Shown here: in pieces, positions 1 through 13,100 of the stretch | How positions within the stretch are numbered: position 1 is the first letter of the stretch | Layout: the number at the start of each line of letters is the position of its first letter | Origin: Glycine soja | Taxonomy: Eukaryota > Streptophyta > Magnoliopsida > Fabales > Fabaceae | Direction: 5' to 3' | Length of the DNA stretch: 64,000 bases | Assembly (NCBI RefSeq): GCF_004193775.1 | Contig: NC_041021.1 | Location: 1,126,001 to 1,190,000 of the forward strand | Translations under genes and position numbers: made by a program | The notes under the pieces: generated by a model | Told to the model about the DNA's origin: nothing | Seen by the model: the letters and a program-made list of their open reading frames with translations, nothing else | The model's database searches: none

Positions 1-288
1 CTCAAGCACGTGACTCCATGCATGCATACGTATGGACCATAGGTTAGTTAGTTAAGTCACTGGGTAGTTGGTTGCAACGGTTACGAAACCGTTAGTCTGT
101 TAGATTCCTGCAGCAAGTGTAAACTCATTGTATAAAAGCTTGGCCCTTATTCGAATAAAGCAGGAAAATACATTTTGAGAAACTTAGCTTTAGTAAGGAG
201 GATCCTTGACCTCGAATCAAGGAAGTTCGTTGCTCTCTTCCATTATTCTCACCTTCTTCTTCCTTCCCTCCCTGACCAGCGCATAACA
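1..288 (+). repeat. Possible right part of a copia-type LTR, cut by the window edge
   Basis: The stretch has a TATAAAAGC box near 132, an AATAAAG motif near 155, a pyrimidine-rich end and a terminal CATAACA near 288. This matches the promoter, polyadenylation and CA-end layout of a plant copia LTR. No partner LTR, primer-binding site or target duplication is visible because the left side lies outside the window. It could instead be a gene promoter with a 5' UTR. Weak call. Confidence 0.3.
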
Positions 289-3200
289 AAAAACTACGTG
301 AGACAGATCAGAAAAAAAAATATTGTAAGCACATGAGTGAAAAGAACTAATAAATAATATAATATGATTATAAACAATAATTAGAATTTTAAAAGAATTT
401 TTGGCATAAAAAATGTGAATTTTAAAAGACTATTTAATGATGAATAATTTATTTTTAAAGTTGCTAAAATAAAGATTTTCATGTTTAGATTTTAAAGGAC
501 TTAAAATGATTATATGGATTTATAAAATTTGAAGGGAACACAAATTTTAACAAACATTTAAAATTATAAGAGTTTGTAAAAAAAAAATATTAAGATTAAC
601 CTATTGGTGAGTGGTATCAATATATAGTATGCATGAGGACATAGTTTACATAAGGTCATAGACTTGAAACTTAGTGTGATATATTATATAAATAAGATAA
701 TAAAGAAATAACAATTTTTAATACAGAATTTCATCAAGAAAGTCAATTTAAAACACTTGAATTTATACGATTTTTATTTCTTTTTTTTTACAGGTATAAT
801 ATTTTTACTTGTTGAGAAATCCATTAGCATCACACAATATATCCCTGATTTACATTATTTATAACGTCTATTAAGAGGTGTAACAATTTATTGGTATGCT
901 CCATGGTTCAAGATTCATAATTCTCATTTTATTTTATTAAATTAAAATAATCGTGTGTCAATTGATTTACACATGTGTAATCTTTGATGTGTACGTGATG
1001 AGTATGAATACTTTTATCATTCCAAATGAAATTGATATGGTTGAGTAAAAAGGTAAATATATAAACAATGAACTTAAAATTAATGACTTTATTGAACATA
1101 TAAAGTTTCCAAATTTTTATTTTTTTAAACTAAAACTTGAAAAACATATAGCTTGTAATGATCAATATGTGCCAACAAAGGTTAGTTTTTTTTATAAAGT
1201 CAACAAAGGTTAGTTTGATAGGTAATGACCAGATTTACATCCTCCAAATAAGTGAGTTTTTAAGTCTCGCGCGCGTTGCCTCTCACCAACCATTGTTGCA
1301 AGCCCTAGCTTATTTTTTTTTTGGACATCATTGTGAATACATTCCATTTCCATGCCCTTTTTTCTCTCCTTCAATTAAATACCATCACCATCACACGTTC
1401 ATGTAGGCCAACTCAATAGATCAGTGCCCCAATTAGGCCACCGCACCAAAGCACCCCATCTTAAACGGACACTAGCTCTCCAAATGGTATATTATTTAGA
1501 TTTCTTGCATAATGATATAATGAATTATCCAAGATTCAAATAGTTATTCAATCAGTAAGAAACTAAGAATGTGTCGTTTCCATTACATATATGTGTATGA
1601 TGGATTTAATATATTAACTTGATTTTTGTTTTGTTATGATATTAACATATCTTTTAACTAATACTCAAATTAGTATACCTACATCTAAATTCAATAGGAC
1701 TAAAGTTAATCTTTGTAAAGGTGATGTAGAAATTAAGATGTTTATTGATTTAATTCTTCATTCATTGTATATGGTGTCCAAGTCAAATGGACGAAATTAG
1801 TTCTGACTTTTGAGTGATGCATTATGAGATTTATGAAGGATATAAGCTTCTTCGATCATAAATTTAATATCCTAGAGACAATATTCCAAGTATAAAATCT
1901 TTATATTTTAAAGATTTATTGCATTTGACAATCAATTCTTTTAATTTAAAAAATGATATATTGTTTTTATTTCGAGCTCTAATTCGGGCCTCAAAAATTT
2001 ATGAAGTCCAAGACGGGAAAACCTTGAATTTTTTCAAGATTTTTGTAGGATAAGCCATGATCGGGACATGATTAAATTGAGATAAATAGCTCAACATTTA
2101 ATTTGAGCTCAAAATTAAAAATCCAAGCCATACATTCATCAGTATTCAAGTTGGTTCAACTGACCCAACGCATTTTGTTGTATGGTCCAAATTTGTGGTT
2201 CTTATTTTTCATAATTAGAAGAGTTATCACTTTAACTCTTTATTATGAGCAATGAAAATTAAAAATATAGACAAATAAATTATTTTTGAATGGTCAATTT
2301 TTTTTAAAAATATGACTTGTTTTAGATGTCATATTATAACTACTAACTAACTTTTCTCAATCATCTATATATAGCTGTATGGCTTAGATTTATAGTTTTT
2401 ATTTCTTACAAATAAGCATAATTATCACTTGATAGACTCTCTCTGTATATATTGCTCTATTTTAATTTTAACACATACACAAACTTGTTATAAGAAGAAT
2501 TAAAATTAACGATGAAATAATTTATATGTATTTTTTATTAAAAAAATCATTAGAATTTTTTGTAATATTAGAATTAGATAGAAAAAAAATATTTTTGTCA
2601 CTAAATTTAATCACTAATTCATTATTAATTTTTCCTTCTTAAATTCACTTCTGATCTTTATGATTGTGCAATTTTATTCTTAAAAAAAATTAAACATTTG
2701 GTCGTGGAATTTTTAATTTTAATAATTTTGATCAATCATTAGTCTATTGTTAACTTTTTAAAGAAAATTATTAACATAACATACTAATAAAATGTAACAT
2801 TAATATAGTGATACATAATAGGACAGTTTATCAAATATTTTGATGTCACATTAATAATGTTCTAACATATCAGCATTGACATGTTATAATATGACATTAC
2901 AATAATTATGGGTTATCATCTACTATGTTAACATGTGAGTATCACATTATTACTAATATGACTTATTATCAATAATACATCACATCAATATTTTTTGTTA
3001 AAAATTTCGTGAAAGATTAACTATAAATTTAGTGACCAAGTATACAATAAAATTTTTGAGATAAAAAAAATTAAACAGTAGCAAAATCATAGGAATTTTT
3101 TTACTAAATTAAAATGATAGGAATCAAAAGTAGATTTAAGTCTAATTTTTTTTATAGCGTGCTGGTGATTCTTTTTTATACTGATTAACATAATTAATCT

Positions 3201-4380
3201 TCGAAAACATTTTAAAACTATCACGAGATGGTTTTCAATTTACGTTAATTATCACATATCTAGTGCTATTAACATGGGCATTTTATAACCAGCATCAAAA
3301 GCCTTTCTATAACCGAACATTATGAACCAAAACTTATGACTTATACGTAAAAAAATTAAACTATAAATTAACAAGGCTTTACACGCATACACATAGCATA
3401 CGAATTTGTATATGATAATTAACTGGTCTAATGCTGTGGTTATGTGATCATGGAACCATTGTAACACCGAAAAAGAAAAGATGCTAACCGTTTGGCGCAA
3501 ATATGGTGAACTATAAATGTGTCTGTTGGGAAAGATTATCCACTAAACTTGTTGAGAATGGACTATATATATATATATATTAGTAATAATCAAATTTTTG
3601 CATAGCATAAAAGAAGAGAAGACCTAGCTTGTGAAAACATGCATGCACCCACCTTATAATCCAGTTTCGTGTTTCGTCAAAGCAGAACAACAAATGAGCT
3701 TGAGAAAACTAACAGTCAACACTGTAACGTGTGACACACACCGCCAACTTACCATTTCCTCCTTTGTACTGTTGTACCTTTTCAATATCATTTCCATATA
3801 ATTTTTATTGCACAGCTTCAATAATTTTGTAAATTTAAAAGTCCAAAATGACAAGACATTGATTTTCTCCCATTTCCTTACACTCAGAAAATTAAGGAAC
3901 CAATGAAAGATTTAGCACAATTAGATAACAGTAAAACTATTATTTTATAATACCAGTGTGTTTTTCTAATATTATTATTAAGAAACTAACTATTTTTCTT
4001 TGAATTAAAATCTAAAGATTTTGATATTGTTATTAAGAAACTGACTATTTTTCTTCCTCCTATTTCGAATTCAATTATTGAGAAAAAAAAAGGGTTCAAA
4101 GTTCAAACTCATTCAATTATTGAGAAAAAAATAACTTGTTGCTAAACCATCAACCCTCTTATTTTCATCCCACCATCTCTTCTCCTAATTGAACCGTGTA
4201 ATCTACTCGCCTATCATGAGGATCAATATATCTGACGGTAAGTTAGAGGCAATAAATCATGCAACCTCACCGCCAAACACATTATTCATTAAAACCAACC
4301 GTATGTCATATCCTCCAAATTTGGCAAGAAATTGGTAAACAACACAACCAATTCACACTCCCAATTCCCTAAATAGTGTT
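289..4380. other. Intergenic AT-rich DNA upstream of the MYB gene
   Basis: No gene is supported here. The open frames present are short, use AT-rich low-complexity codons and match no family I know. A short (TA)n tract lies near 3567-3582, and a phrase containing TTATTAAGAAACT is repeated near 3977 and 4030. An inverted-repeat element within this stretch is listed separately. Confidence 0.6.
2620..3150. repeat. Inverted-repeat element, probable MITE
   Basis: The two ends are imperfect inverted repeats. Modules reading TGGTC(A/G)..., TTTAATTTTTTT and GTTAACTTTTT on the left recur as reverse complements on the right, where TAGTGACCAAG is found near 3030. The interior is AT-rich with no coding potential. 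The layout resembles common legume MITEs, but I could not fix exact ends or a target-site duplication. Confidence 0.35.
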
Positions 4381-4716
4381 TTTCATTGCTCTCTCTCTCT
4401 CTCTCTATGTCTGAAGGTGTGTTGTGAATCACGCAGTCACGTATTAGCAAAACCACCGGTCCAAGTCAACCCTTTACACTTCCTTATATTCAAATAACTA
4501 ACTCACAGTATATATTACCTCCTTTGATCTTATAACCCCTCCCATTCTTCTCGTGTGTCCTCCTCCATATCGCTCTTTTTTTTTCTTTATTTCTTTTTAC
4601 TCTTTCTCTAACACTTGCTTATTATATATATCATCCCCACCTAGGTTCTTCCGTTTTTGTAGCTGGGGTTTATACCCTTTGAGGTTTGAAAGGAAATCCA
4701 AGCAAAGGTAGAAAGA
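4381..4716 (+). promoter_or_regulatory. Proximal promoter and 5' UTR of the MYB gene
   Basis: A (CT)n tract at about 4389-4407 is followed by a TATATATT motif near 4508-4516 and a pyrimidine-rich leader up to the MYB start codon at 4717. The TATA-like motif lies roughly 200 bp upstream of the ATG, a plausible distance for a plant core promoter with a leader of 150-180 nt. Inference only; no transcription start is visible. Confidence 0.35.
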
Positions 4717-6191
4717 ATGAGGAAGCCTAGTTGTGATATCAAAGAATTGAACAAAGGAGCTTGGTCCAAACAAGAAGACCAGAAACTCGTAGATTATATC
4801 AAGAAACATGGTGAAGTTTGTTGGCGTACACTCCCCCAGGCTGCAGGTATATATGAATTTTTTTTTTATCAATAAATATTAATTTGTTAGTTTTTGTTAA
4901 GAATATCAATTAAAATATTTGAATCTTTGACATTTCACATCTCCTTTCATCTTTCTCTAATCATTATATCAATCTTATATCTTTCTTAACATCATATAAT
5001 TGTTGGAAAATCAGATATAATTGGTTAGTCTTATTTTTTGGTGTATAACTGTAACAATAAAGATCATACTTAAGTTTTTATACATTATAATTACTCCAAT
5101 CTCCCACCATTAGGATAACCCAGTGAGTGATTAGTCTTATATCTATTGAGTAGAAAAGGATTCATCGAAAGATATATGAAAAACGTGAATCCTATATCTG
5201 ATGTCTTAATAAATCAAAGGTGCAAGTGTGTAACAAACGATAATTATAATAATTATTGCAATACATTATATGTATATCCACACAAGCGATAGTACTCACA
5301 GACATGTAACAAACAAGATATATATTTGACCAAATACATTTTGTTTGATGATGATTAGGTTTACATCGGTGTGGTAAAAGTTGTAGGCTGAGATGGATAA
5401 ACTATCTACGTCCAGACCTCAAAAGAGGCAACTTTGCTGAAGATGAAGAAGATCTCATCATCAAGCTTCATGCCCTGCTAGGCAACCGGTGCGAATTTTT
5501 AATTCGAAACATAACATAAACCCACTTTTTTGTTGTGCTTTTGATGACCTATACATGTGTGTATTTGTGCGTGTAAAAGAATGAAAAGAATTTTGATTAT
5601 AAGGTAGATATGTGTACTGAGCAACCATATTATCACCACTAAATAATATAAATGGAAATTTAAGTTAACTTTTTTCAACGTACATTGCTAAAAGGGTTTT
5701 CTAACATAATTCATTGTTTGGTTGTATAAATTGTGCTTATAAAGGAAAAAAAATCATTGATTAAAATTGATTCGTACAGGTGGTCACTAATAGCTGGGAG
5801 ATTGCCTGGACGTACAGATAATGAAGTGAAGAATTATTGGAATTCTCATATAAGAAAAAAGCTTATTAGCAATGGCATTGACCCAAATAATCATAGATTA
5901 AACCATACAATCCCTTCCGTTTATCAGAATCCACCTATGTCTGATGATAGTTCAAAACACTTTGGCATGAAAGACAATAATAGCAAGAACGAGACAAGCA
6001 AATCACCTCGTGTTTACAACCATGGTGAAGTCTCAGATGCTGCGAGTGGTGAGGCTGAGTCATCATGTGCATTGCCAGATTTAAACCTTGATCTCTCTAT
6101 TTGCGAAAAAAATCTAAAACCATTTCACGAATCTAAGTTGTCGAGGAAAGTGCCATTTGATTCCCCTTCTACACTTCTTCTGTTTCAGTAA
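4717..6191 (+). CDS. R2R3-MYB transcription factor, C2/subgroup-4 flavonoid-repressor type (three exons)
   Basis: Three exons, 4717-4846, 5359-5488 and 5780-6191, join through GT/AG introns to encode 223 residues. Exons of 130 and 130 nt are close to the usual R2R3-MYB layout. The protein starts MRKPSCD, like the grape MYBC2 / petunia MYB27 group. R2 and R3 repeats span about residues 13-115. The R3 repeat contains the bHLH-contact signature [D/E]Lx2[R/K]x3Lx6Lx3R, read here from DLIIK through IAGR. The C-terminus carries an EAR motif, LNLDLS, and ends in TLLLFQ, close to the TLLLFR repression motif of AtMYBL2 and MYBC2 proteins. Family knowledge: such proteins join MYB-bHLH-WD40 complexes in the nucleus and repress anthocyanin or proanthocyanidin genes. 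That role here is inferred. A phenylpropanoid MYB4-like repressor is the main alternative; the bHLH signature and TLLLFQ end favour MYBC2. Confidence 0.9.
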
Positions 6192-6832
6192 TTAATCAAT
6201 CAACATCGACCTTGGCTTGAATATGGTGATTCAGCAAATCGTCATGTGGAGACGCATGCAAGTGTGTTGTGATATATAGTATATTGAGATCTTAATTATC
6301 GACATGGAAAAGGACTTAGCTTGTGTTTCATTTTGAAGAATGAAAGCCCTCAACTAGCTAGAAAGAATGTTGGCTTATGCTTTGTTACAACCTTGCAATG
6401 GCATACAATTGGCAAACATTAATTGCTGCTATCTTGAAACTGAGTATTCACAAATTTGAATGTGAAAATGAGAAGGGTATATATATATATATCCATGGAA
6501 AATCCAACTATTAGCAAATAGATTGAATCCATTGAAACGTACTTGTAGTAATAATTTCCTTGTGTTGGTCCTGAAGAAGTGAGGACCATTTTAATGAATA
6601 TTTCAAATGTACAATATGTTTGATACGGATTTGGCAGATATATATTGTGGCGTTAGAAACAATATGGAAGAAATATTGAATATGTACCTTTCTATCAGAA
6701 GCCTTCATTATTCGGGAACTAATGCTGCAGTGAAAATTGTTTATTTGCTAAATGAAAATTCATTTTGGGGTAGGTGATTTCTGGGATTCAACTGCGGTTC
6801 ACAACTATAATGACTCGTAAACATGAGACGGA

Positions 6833-6903
<71 letters not shown>

Positions 6904-9867
6904 GGGCAGACAGAAGTATAGGAGAGGAGGGATAATTTTTTTAATATTAAATTAATTATTTTTATTTGATGACTTTGATTATAGAAAAATAAATTAAATA
7001 TTTAGTTGCACACTAATAAATTGTTAGTTTGGGTAGTAATAGACTTAAGTAAAGTCTTATGGATAAAAAATAATATTATTGTAAAGAAAAATTATTAGGT
7101 ATTTTAGAATTATTAAGTCATTTATGATTCTGACCAATAATCATATGATATGTGGACAATTAAAGATATATTCATTAAATTAACGATGTAGGCTAACAAA
7201 AATTAATTGTGTTATTCATTAATTTAAGAAAGTTTAATCAATTTTAAATATTAAGTTATCTATATGTTACATGATTAACGGTAAAAATTATAGATGGTGT
7301 GATAGTTCTAAATCACCTAATATTTTTTGGATTTGGAGGGAAAAAACAATAAAAATAGACAGTTAAATTTTTTAATAAAAATTAAGTATTGATAAAGTCT
7401 TTAAGTATTTCATACCATGATATAATAAAAAAAATATTAAGTTGTACAAAATATTTGTCAAAATTCATTTTAATAAATTTTGGATTTTTTTTCTTATAAA
7501 TAAGTAGTTTTTTAAAGATATAAATAAATAGTTAATATAAATTTTTATTATAAAATTATCTAGGTTATATTTGATTTTTTTTTTAAAAAAAAAAACTTAT
7601 TATATCGGTCGTTATATATATTGATCACGTTATATATATAATTATCATTTAATAATCAGATTAATTAAATTTATTATATAAAATTATTGAATGATATAAT
7701 AGTTAATATAAATTATGCGGTGTCATTTTTAATCATAGTTTGGATCGATCCTAGACGAAACACTGAATGGACCTCAAAAGAGGGAAGTAACTATAATCTA
7801 AGTTATATTTTTCGATTTTTCTAGAACTCGAAAGGGGCCATAATGTCTGCTTTTAATTAATTGGATGTTTACCAATTGTTGTTTATGTGTCGTAATCTGG
7901 TTCTCTTTCTTCAAATGTTTGCATCCTTTTATCCATATACCTATTCATTTGCTCTTGGGCTTAATTTAGTTAAATTATACTTCAATCCTAGCAAAGTTTC
8001 GTTATGTATTAGTGAATTTTCCTAGAAATAATTTAACTAATTTTATTATTTTTTATGAAGGTCTTTCTTCATATAAGACATTATTATAAAATAATTTAAC
8101 TAATTTTATTATTTTTTATGAATTGAATTTTTTTTATTTATTTATAAGAACAGAGCTGCTAGTGATAATTAAGAAAATTTAAGGACGAACTATCAGTTAG
8201 TTGTTTTTAGTATGCCGCCAGCCAATGCTATAACTAGACCAAGCTTTTTTCTTTTTTCTTTTTTTTCTTAAGAAAAGTGCCAAGCTTAAAAGTCAAATAG
8301 TTTTTAATTCTTAAGCACAAAGCAAAAATACTACATTCGTCTTTAAGGTATCGTGTTCGCTGGAGTGAAAAAAAAAATATTTTTTTAATTAAAATAAAAC
8401 ATAAAAGTATGAATTTAATTAAAAAAAAAATATGGATTTCACTTTTTTTTTTTCTCTTTTAAACGAACAGGACCTAAATGTAAGACTTTTTTTTATAATT
8501 TGTTTGTCTTTTATTATAATACTCATATCAAGTTATCTCTTATATTAACTATTTTATTAAAGGGATTTAGTTTATCTAGTTAAATATAATGTGTGTGAGT
8601 TGTTATAAATCTATATTATTTGTATTAATTATTTTTTATTAAAATATTCTTAATTATTTTGCAATAAATATTACTCTCCTCTGTCGCATAATAGTTGTTC
8701 AGTAAGAAAAAGAATTATTCTAAAATAATTATTATTTTAATTTTTCAATGTAATATTAATTATATTTTTTTACTTATATTCTTATAATGTTATTATATGG
8801 AAAATAAAAATTAAAAATAAATTAATGATAATAAAATTAATTTTGTAAGATAGTTCGTTATTTTTTTCATTTATTCATTAGATTTTCTTAATATCTCTAA
8901 AACAATCTAAACCAATAATTATATTGGGACATAGAGAGTATAAATTAACAAGATATTATGAAGATTGGAGAAGATGATTAATACACATTAATCAATTAAG
9001 TAAAAATAATTAAATAAAAAAAATGAGATTTAAAGAACATAAATTAATAAGAAATTTAATCCTATAGGTATGAATTAACTAGTTAAATGAATCTCACGGA
9101 CCGAGGTGGCTTTTTTAACCAATTAGGGGTAATTTTTTTTTCTTTAAGTATTACCAAATTGAGGTAATTTTTGAAAATATATTCATTTATGGATAAATCG
9201 TATACATATGAAAACATCATTTTATAAGTAGAAGTCGTAAATATAGATATAATTTTTTAATTTTATTTTATTTTCAATTTTTGTAATAGAAGTCACACAA
9301 AAAGGTACGACTTCATCTTTTCTCTTTGAAATCAATTTTTTAATCATAAAGCAAAACTCGTGGATGAACTCACGAATTTGGTGTGAAAAAGTAAAAATAA
9401 AATAAAAGTTTAGAAATCATAAAAGTAAATGTCTTTGGTGAGTAAAATTAAAAATAAAAATAAAAAGCAGAAGTCATTAATTCATATTCCACTTCTTAAA
9501 TAAAGTCGTATCTCCATTACGACTTATTCCTGAACGACTAATTATTCACAATCTACTCCAATTTGATAATTTTTTAAAAATTACCTCTCTTGATAAAATA
9601 AAAAAAAATAAAAAAAACAAGGGAGGCAGGGTAATAATAAATTGTATTATGGATCAAATGATTGCTTTTCATGTAATAATGTATGTTTTTTTTTTAAAAA
9701 AAAAAAAAACAAGCCGAAGGAAAGAGATTTTACTATTAAAAAGCATCCAAAACCAGTACAAGTAGTATTAGATTGGACCAAATCCGATTTTCATGTATGT
9801 ATGTATGTTGGCTTATGAAAATCCAAATCGCTGGTGTACTATCAACCAGTACTCAATACTTCTAACC
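6192..9867. other. MYB 3' region and AT-rich intergenic DNA
   Basis: The MYB 3' UTR probably occupies the first few hundred bases. Beyond it the sequence is AT-rich with many homopolymer runs and no credible coding frame. It holds a long (AT)n tract, listed separately, and a short direct duplication near 8026-8124 in which a phrase of about 35 bp containing TTTAACTAATTTTATTATT occurs twice. Confidence 0.6.
6836..6897. repeat. (AT)n microsatellite
   Basis: An uninterrupted run of about 30 AT dinucleotides lies downstream of the MYB gene. Such tracts are highly variable in length between plant accessions. Confidence 0.95.
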
Positions 9868-9872
9868 AAAAT

Positions 9873-10056
9873 TGTTAAGTAGTGTGTAGTATAAAAGCTT
9901 AGTGTGATTAGTTTTGATTACTAAGTGGACAACTACTATAAGTAGTGTGTAAAAGCATTCTGTTGAAAAAATATAATAAGAATAAGTCATTCTTTCATCA
10001 TCTGTGTTAGTATTCCATCTTTCTTTCTCAGCTCTCTCTCTTTAGTTTCCCTAACA
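9873..10056 (+). repeat. 5' LTR of the copia element
   Basis: 184 bp, TG...CA termini. A TATAAAA box lies at 9890-9896, close to the left end. The phrase AAGTAGTGTGTA occurs twice within the LTR, a short internal duplication that could serve as a repeated promoter motif. The LTR ends in a pyrimidine-rich segment. Confidence 0.97.
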
Positions 10057-10059
10057 AAG

Positions 10060-10073
10060 TGGTATCAAGAGCC
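10060..10073 (+). other. Primer-binding site (initiator methionine tRNA type)
   Basis: TGGTATCAAGAGCC starts three bases after the 5' LTR and matches the plant initiator-Met tRNA 3' end complement typical of copia elements, with one extra A relative to TGGTATCAGAGC. Confidence 0.9.
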
Positions 10074-10102
10074 AAATCAAGATCCATTTGTGATCTGTGA
10101 CC

Positions 10103-13100
10103 ATGGCCCAGAAAAGCTCAGCCATCTCTCTCCCCACAACCCTCCCCATCCTCGACGGCAAGAACTGGAGCCGGTGGTGCATCCAGATGCGCGTGATTCT
10201 TGGGTATCAAGAGGTTCTAGAGATTGTGGAGGAGGGATTCCCGGCGCTCGGCGAAGCACCCACCGCTGCAGAACGCACCGCCTTCAAGGAGAACAAGAAG
10301 CGGGACTGCAAGGCGATGTACATTCTTCATCAATGCGTAGATGAAGCCCATTTTGAGAAGATCGCTGAGGCATCCAGTGCTCATGCGGCTTGGGAAATCC
10401 TGGAAACGGCGAATGAGGGAGCGGCGAAGGTTAAGAAGGTGAAATTGCAGACAATGCGACGGCAATACGAGCTGATGGCGATGGAGGACTCCGAGACCAT
10501 TGCAGCGTTCTTCCACCGCGTGCTTGTCCTCACGAATGCGATGAAGGCATACGGCGAGGAATTGGAGACCTTGACGATTGTTGAGAAGATCTTGCGGTGT
10601 TTGGCTCCAAGATTCGACCATGTGGTTGTTGCCATGGAAGAATCCGGGAAGGTGGAGTCCATGACGATTGCTGCGCTTCAAGGTTCCCTCGAAGCTCACG
10701 AACAACGCCTACTAGAGCGTACCACAGGTAGAGCTTCGGATCAGGCCCTGCAGGCCCAGTCTTCACGAAAGAACGATTTTCACCGCAAAGGTAACAATAG
10801 GGGCAAAGTGAAAGGCAAAGAATACAAGAGTTCATCAGGAAAGGGTTCTGGAAATCATGAACCTTCAAAATCTGATCAAGAGCCAGCTGAATCATCAAGG
10901 CGTAGAAATGGGGGAAATCAAAGGTATCGGGGCAAGAAGAAAGTGATTGATCGCAAGAAGCTGAGGTGTTACAATTGTAACAAGATTGGTCATTTCTCCT
11001 CTGAGTGTAATGCCCCTGCCCAAGGAAATCATCATGATGGACATGGTGGTGATGAAGCCAATTTGCTCAAAGATGATGGCGATCTTGATGAAGATCCTCC
11101 TGTGATGATGATGATGACCACCAATTCAGATTCTGGCAGTTCAAGAACATGGTATTTGGATTCTGGTTGCTCGAATCACATGACGGGGCATAGGAATTGG
11201 CTAGTAAATTTTGATGATTCAAAAAGAAGTGTCATTCGATTAGCTGACAATAGAACAATTGCTGCTCAAGGAATGGGAGATGTCCTGATATCTAAGAAGG
11301 ATGGAAGCAATGCTCTCCTCTCAGATGTCTTGTTTGTTCCAGGTATGAAGAGTAATCTAGTGAGCATTGGTCAATTGGTTGAAAAAGGATTCAAACTGAA
11401 ATGTGAAGAAGGAGTTCTGGAGTTGTTTGATCAACAAGGGAAGAGAATGTTGAAGATCCCACTTGCCCAGAACAGAACCTTTCAAGTGGATCTTTCAGTC
11501 ACTGAATCTCAGTGTATGTCAGCTGAAATTCTGGATAGTGATACTTGGCTTTGGCATCTCAGGCTAGGGCATTTGAATTTCAAAGGAATGAACATGTTAA
11601 GATCCAAAGGCATGGTTCGTGGTCTGCCATCTATTACTATTCCAAAAAAGGTATGTGAAAATTGCATCTTTAGCAAACAACCTAGAAGTTCATTCAGCAG
11701 CTTTACACACTCTAGGTCTCAGAATTTGTTGGATGTTGTATACTCTGATTGTTGTGGTCCTTTTGATACACCTTCACTTGGGAACAACAAGTACTTTGTG
11801 AGCTTTGTTGATGAATTCAGTAGGAAATTATGGTTGTATATGCTGAAGCTCAAGAGTGAAGTGTTTGAGACTTTTAAAATATTTAAAAGTATGGTTGAAA
11901 AGCAGTCAGGGAGAAGCATTAAAATTCTGAGAACAGATGGAGGAGGAGAGTTTTGCTCTACAGAGATGTCCAATTATTGCAAGGAACATGGCATTGTTCA
12001 TGAGATAACAGCACCCTATACTCCTCAGCATAATGGTATTGCTGAGAGGAGGAATAGGATTGTGCTTAACATGGTGAGAAGCATGCTAAGAAGCAAGCAA
12101 CTTCCTCACAGATTTTGGGGGGAAGCTGCTACAACTGCTGCCTATGTTCTTAATAGGTGTCCAACACAAAGGCTCATTGGCATGGTCCCTGAGGAAGCCT
12201 GGACTGGAAGGAAACCATCTGTGAGTCACTTCAAAGTGTTTGGATCATTGTGTTTCAAACATGTTCCTGACCAGAGAAGGAAGAAATTGGATTCCAAGTC
12301 AGAGGTGATGATTTTTGTTGGGTATAATCCCACAGGCTCATATAGACTGTATGATCCTAATGCACATCAAATTGTGTACAGCAGAGATGTCTATGTGGAT
12401 GAACAAAGATCATGGAAGGATTATACTGAAAATTTCAGTGTTTCAAGAAGACAAGTGCAGCTCAGTTGGGATAACTCTGAGGTGATTAATGATCCTACAA
12501 GGTCCAATCATGATGCATCCCCAGCAGGAGTTAGAGGAAGACCAGTAAGAAATAGACAACAACCAGTGAGACTGCAAGATTATGAGTTGTTTCCTGATAA
12601 TGTAGTGACTAATGATGGTGATTTGATCCATTTAGCACTCCAATCTGACATAGAGTCAGTCAGCTTTGATGAAGCCATCAACAGTGAGGTATGGAGAAAA
12701 GCTATGGCTGAAGAAATTGAATCAATTGAAAGGAATAAGACATGGGAATTGGTGGTTTTACCTCAGAATAAGAATCCTATTTCAGTGAAATGGGTCTACA
12801 AGACCAAACTCAATCCAAATGGCACTATATCTAAGCACAAAGCTAGATTAGTGGCTAGAGGGTTTCTTCAGGAGCAAGGCATTGATTATAAAGAGGTGTT
12901 TGCACCAGTTGCTAGATTTGAGACAATTAGACTCATTGTGGCTTTAGCAAATCTAAATCATTGGGATCTCTGGCAATTAGATGTTAAGTCAGCATTTCTC
13001 AATGGTCCACTAGATGAGGAAGTTTACATCATGCAGCCACCTGGATATGAGAGGAAAGGTGAGGAAGAAAAGGTGTTTAGGCTGAAGAAGGCTTTATATG

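Noticed and set aside
4597..4872. Minus-strand frame across the MYB first exon
   Set aside because: Overlaps the real MYB exon in antisense; no independent support.
10077..10898. Minus-strand frames within the copia gag region
   Set aside because: Shadows of the gag-pol frame caused by its less AT-rich codon use.
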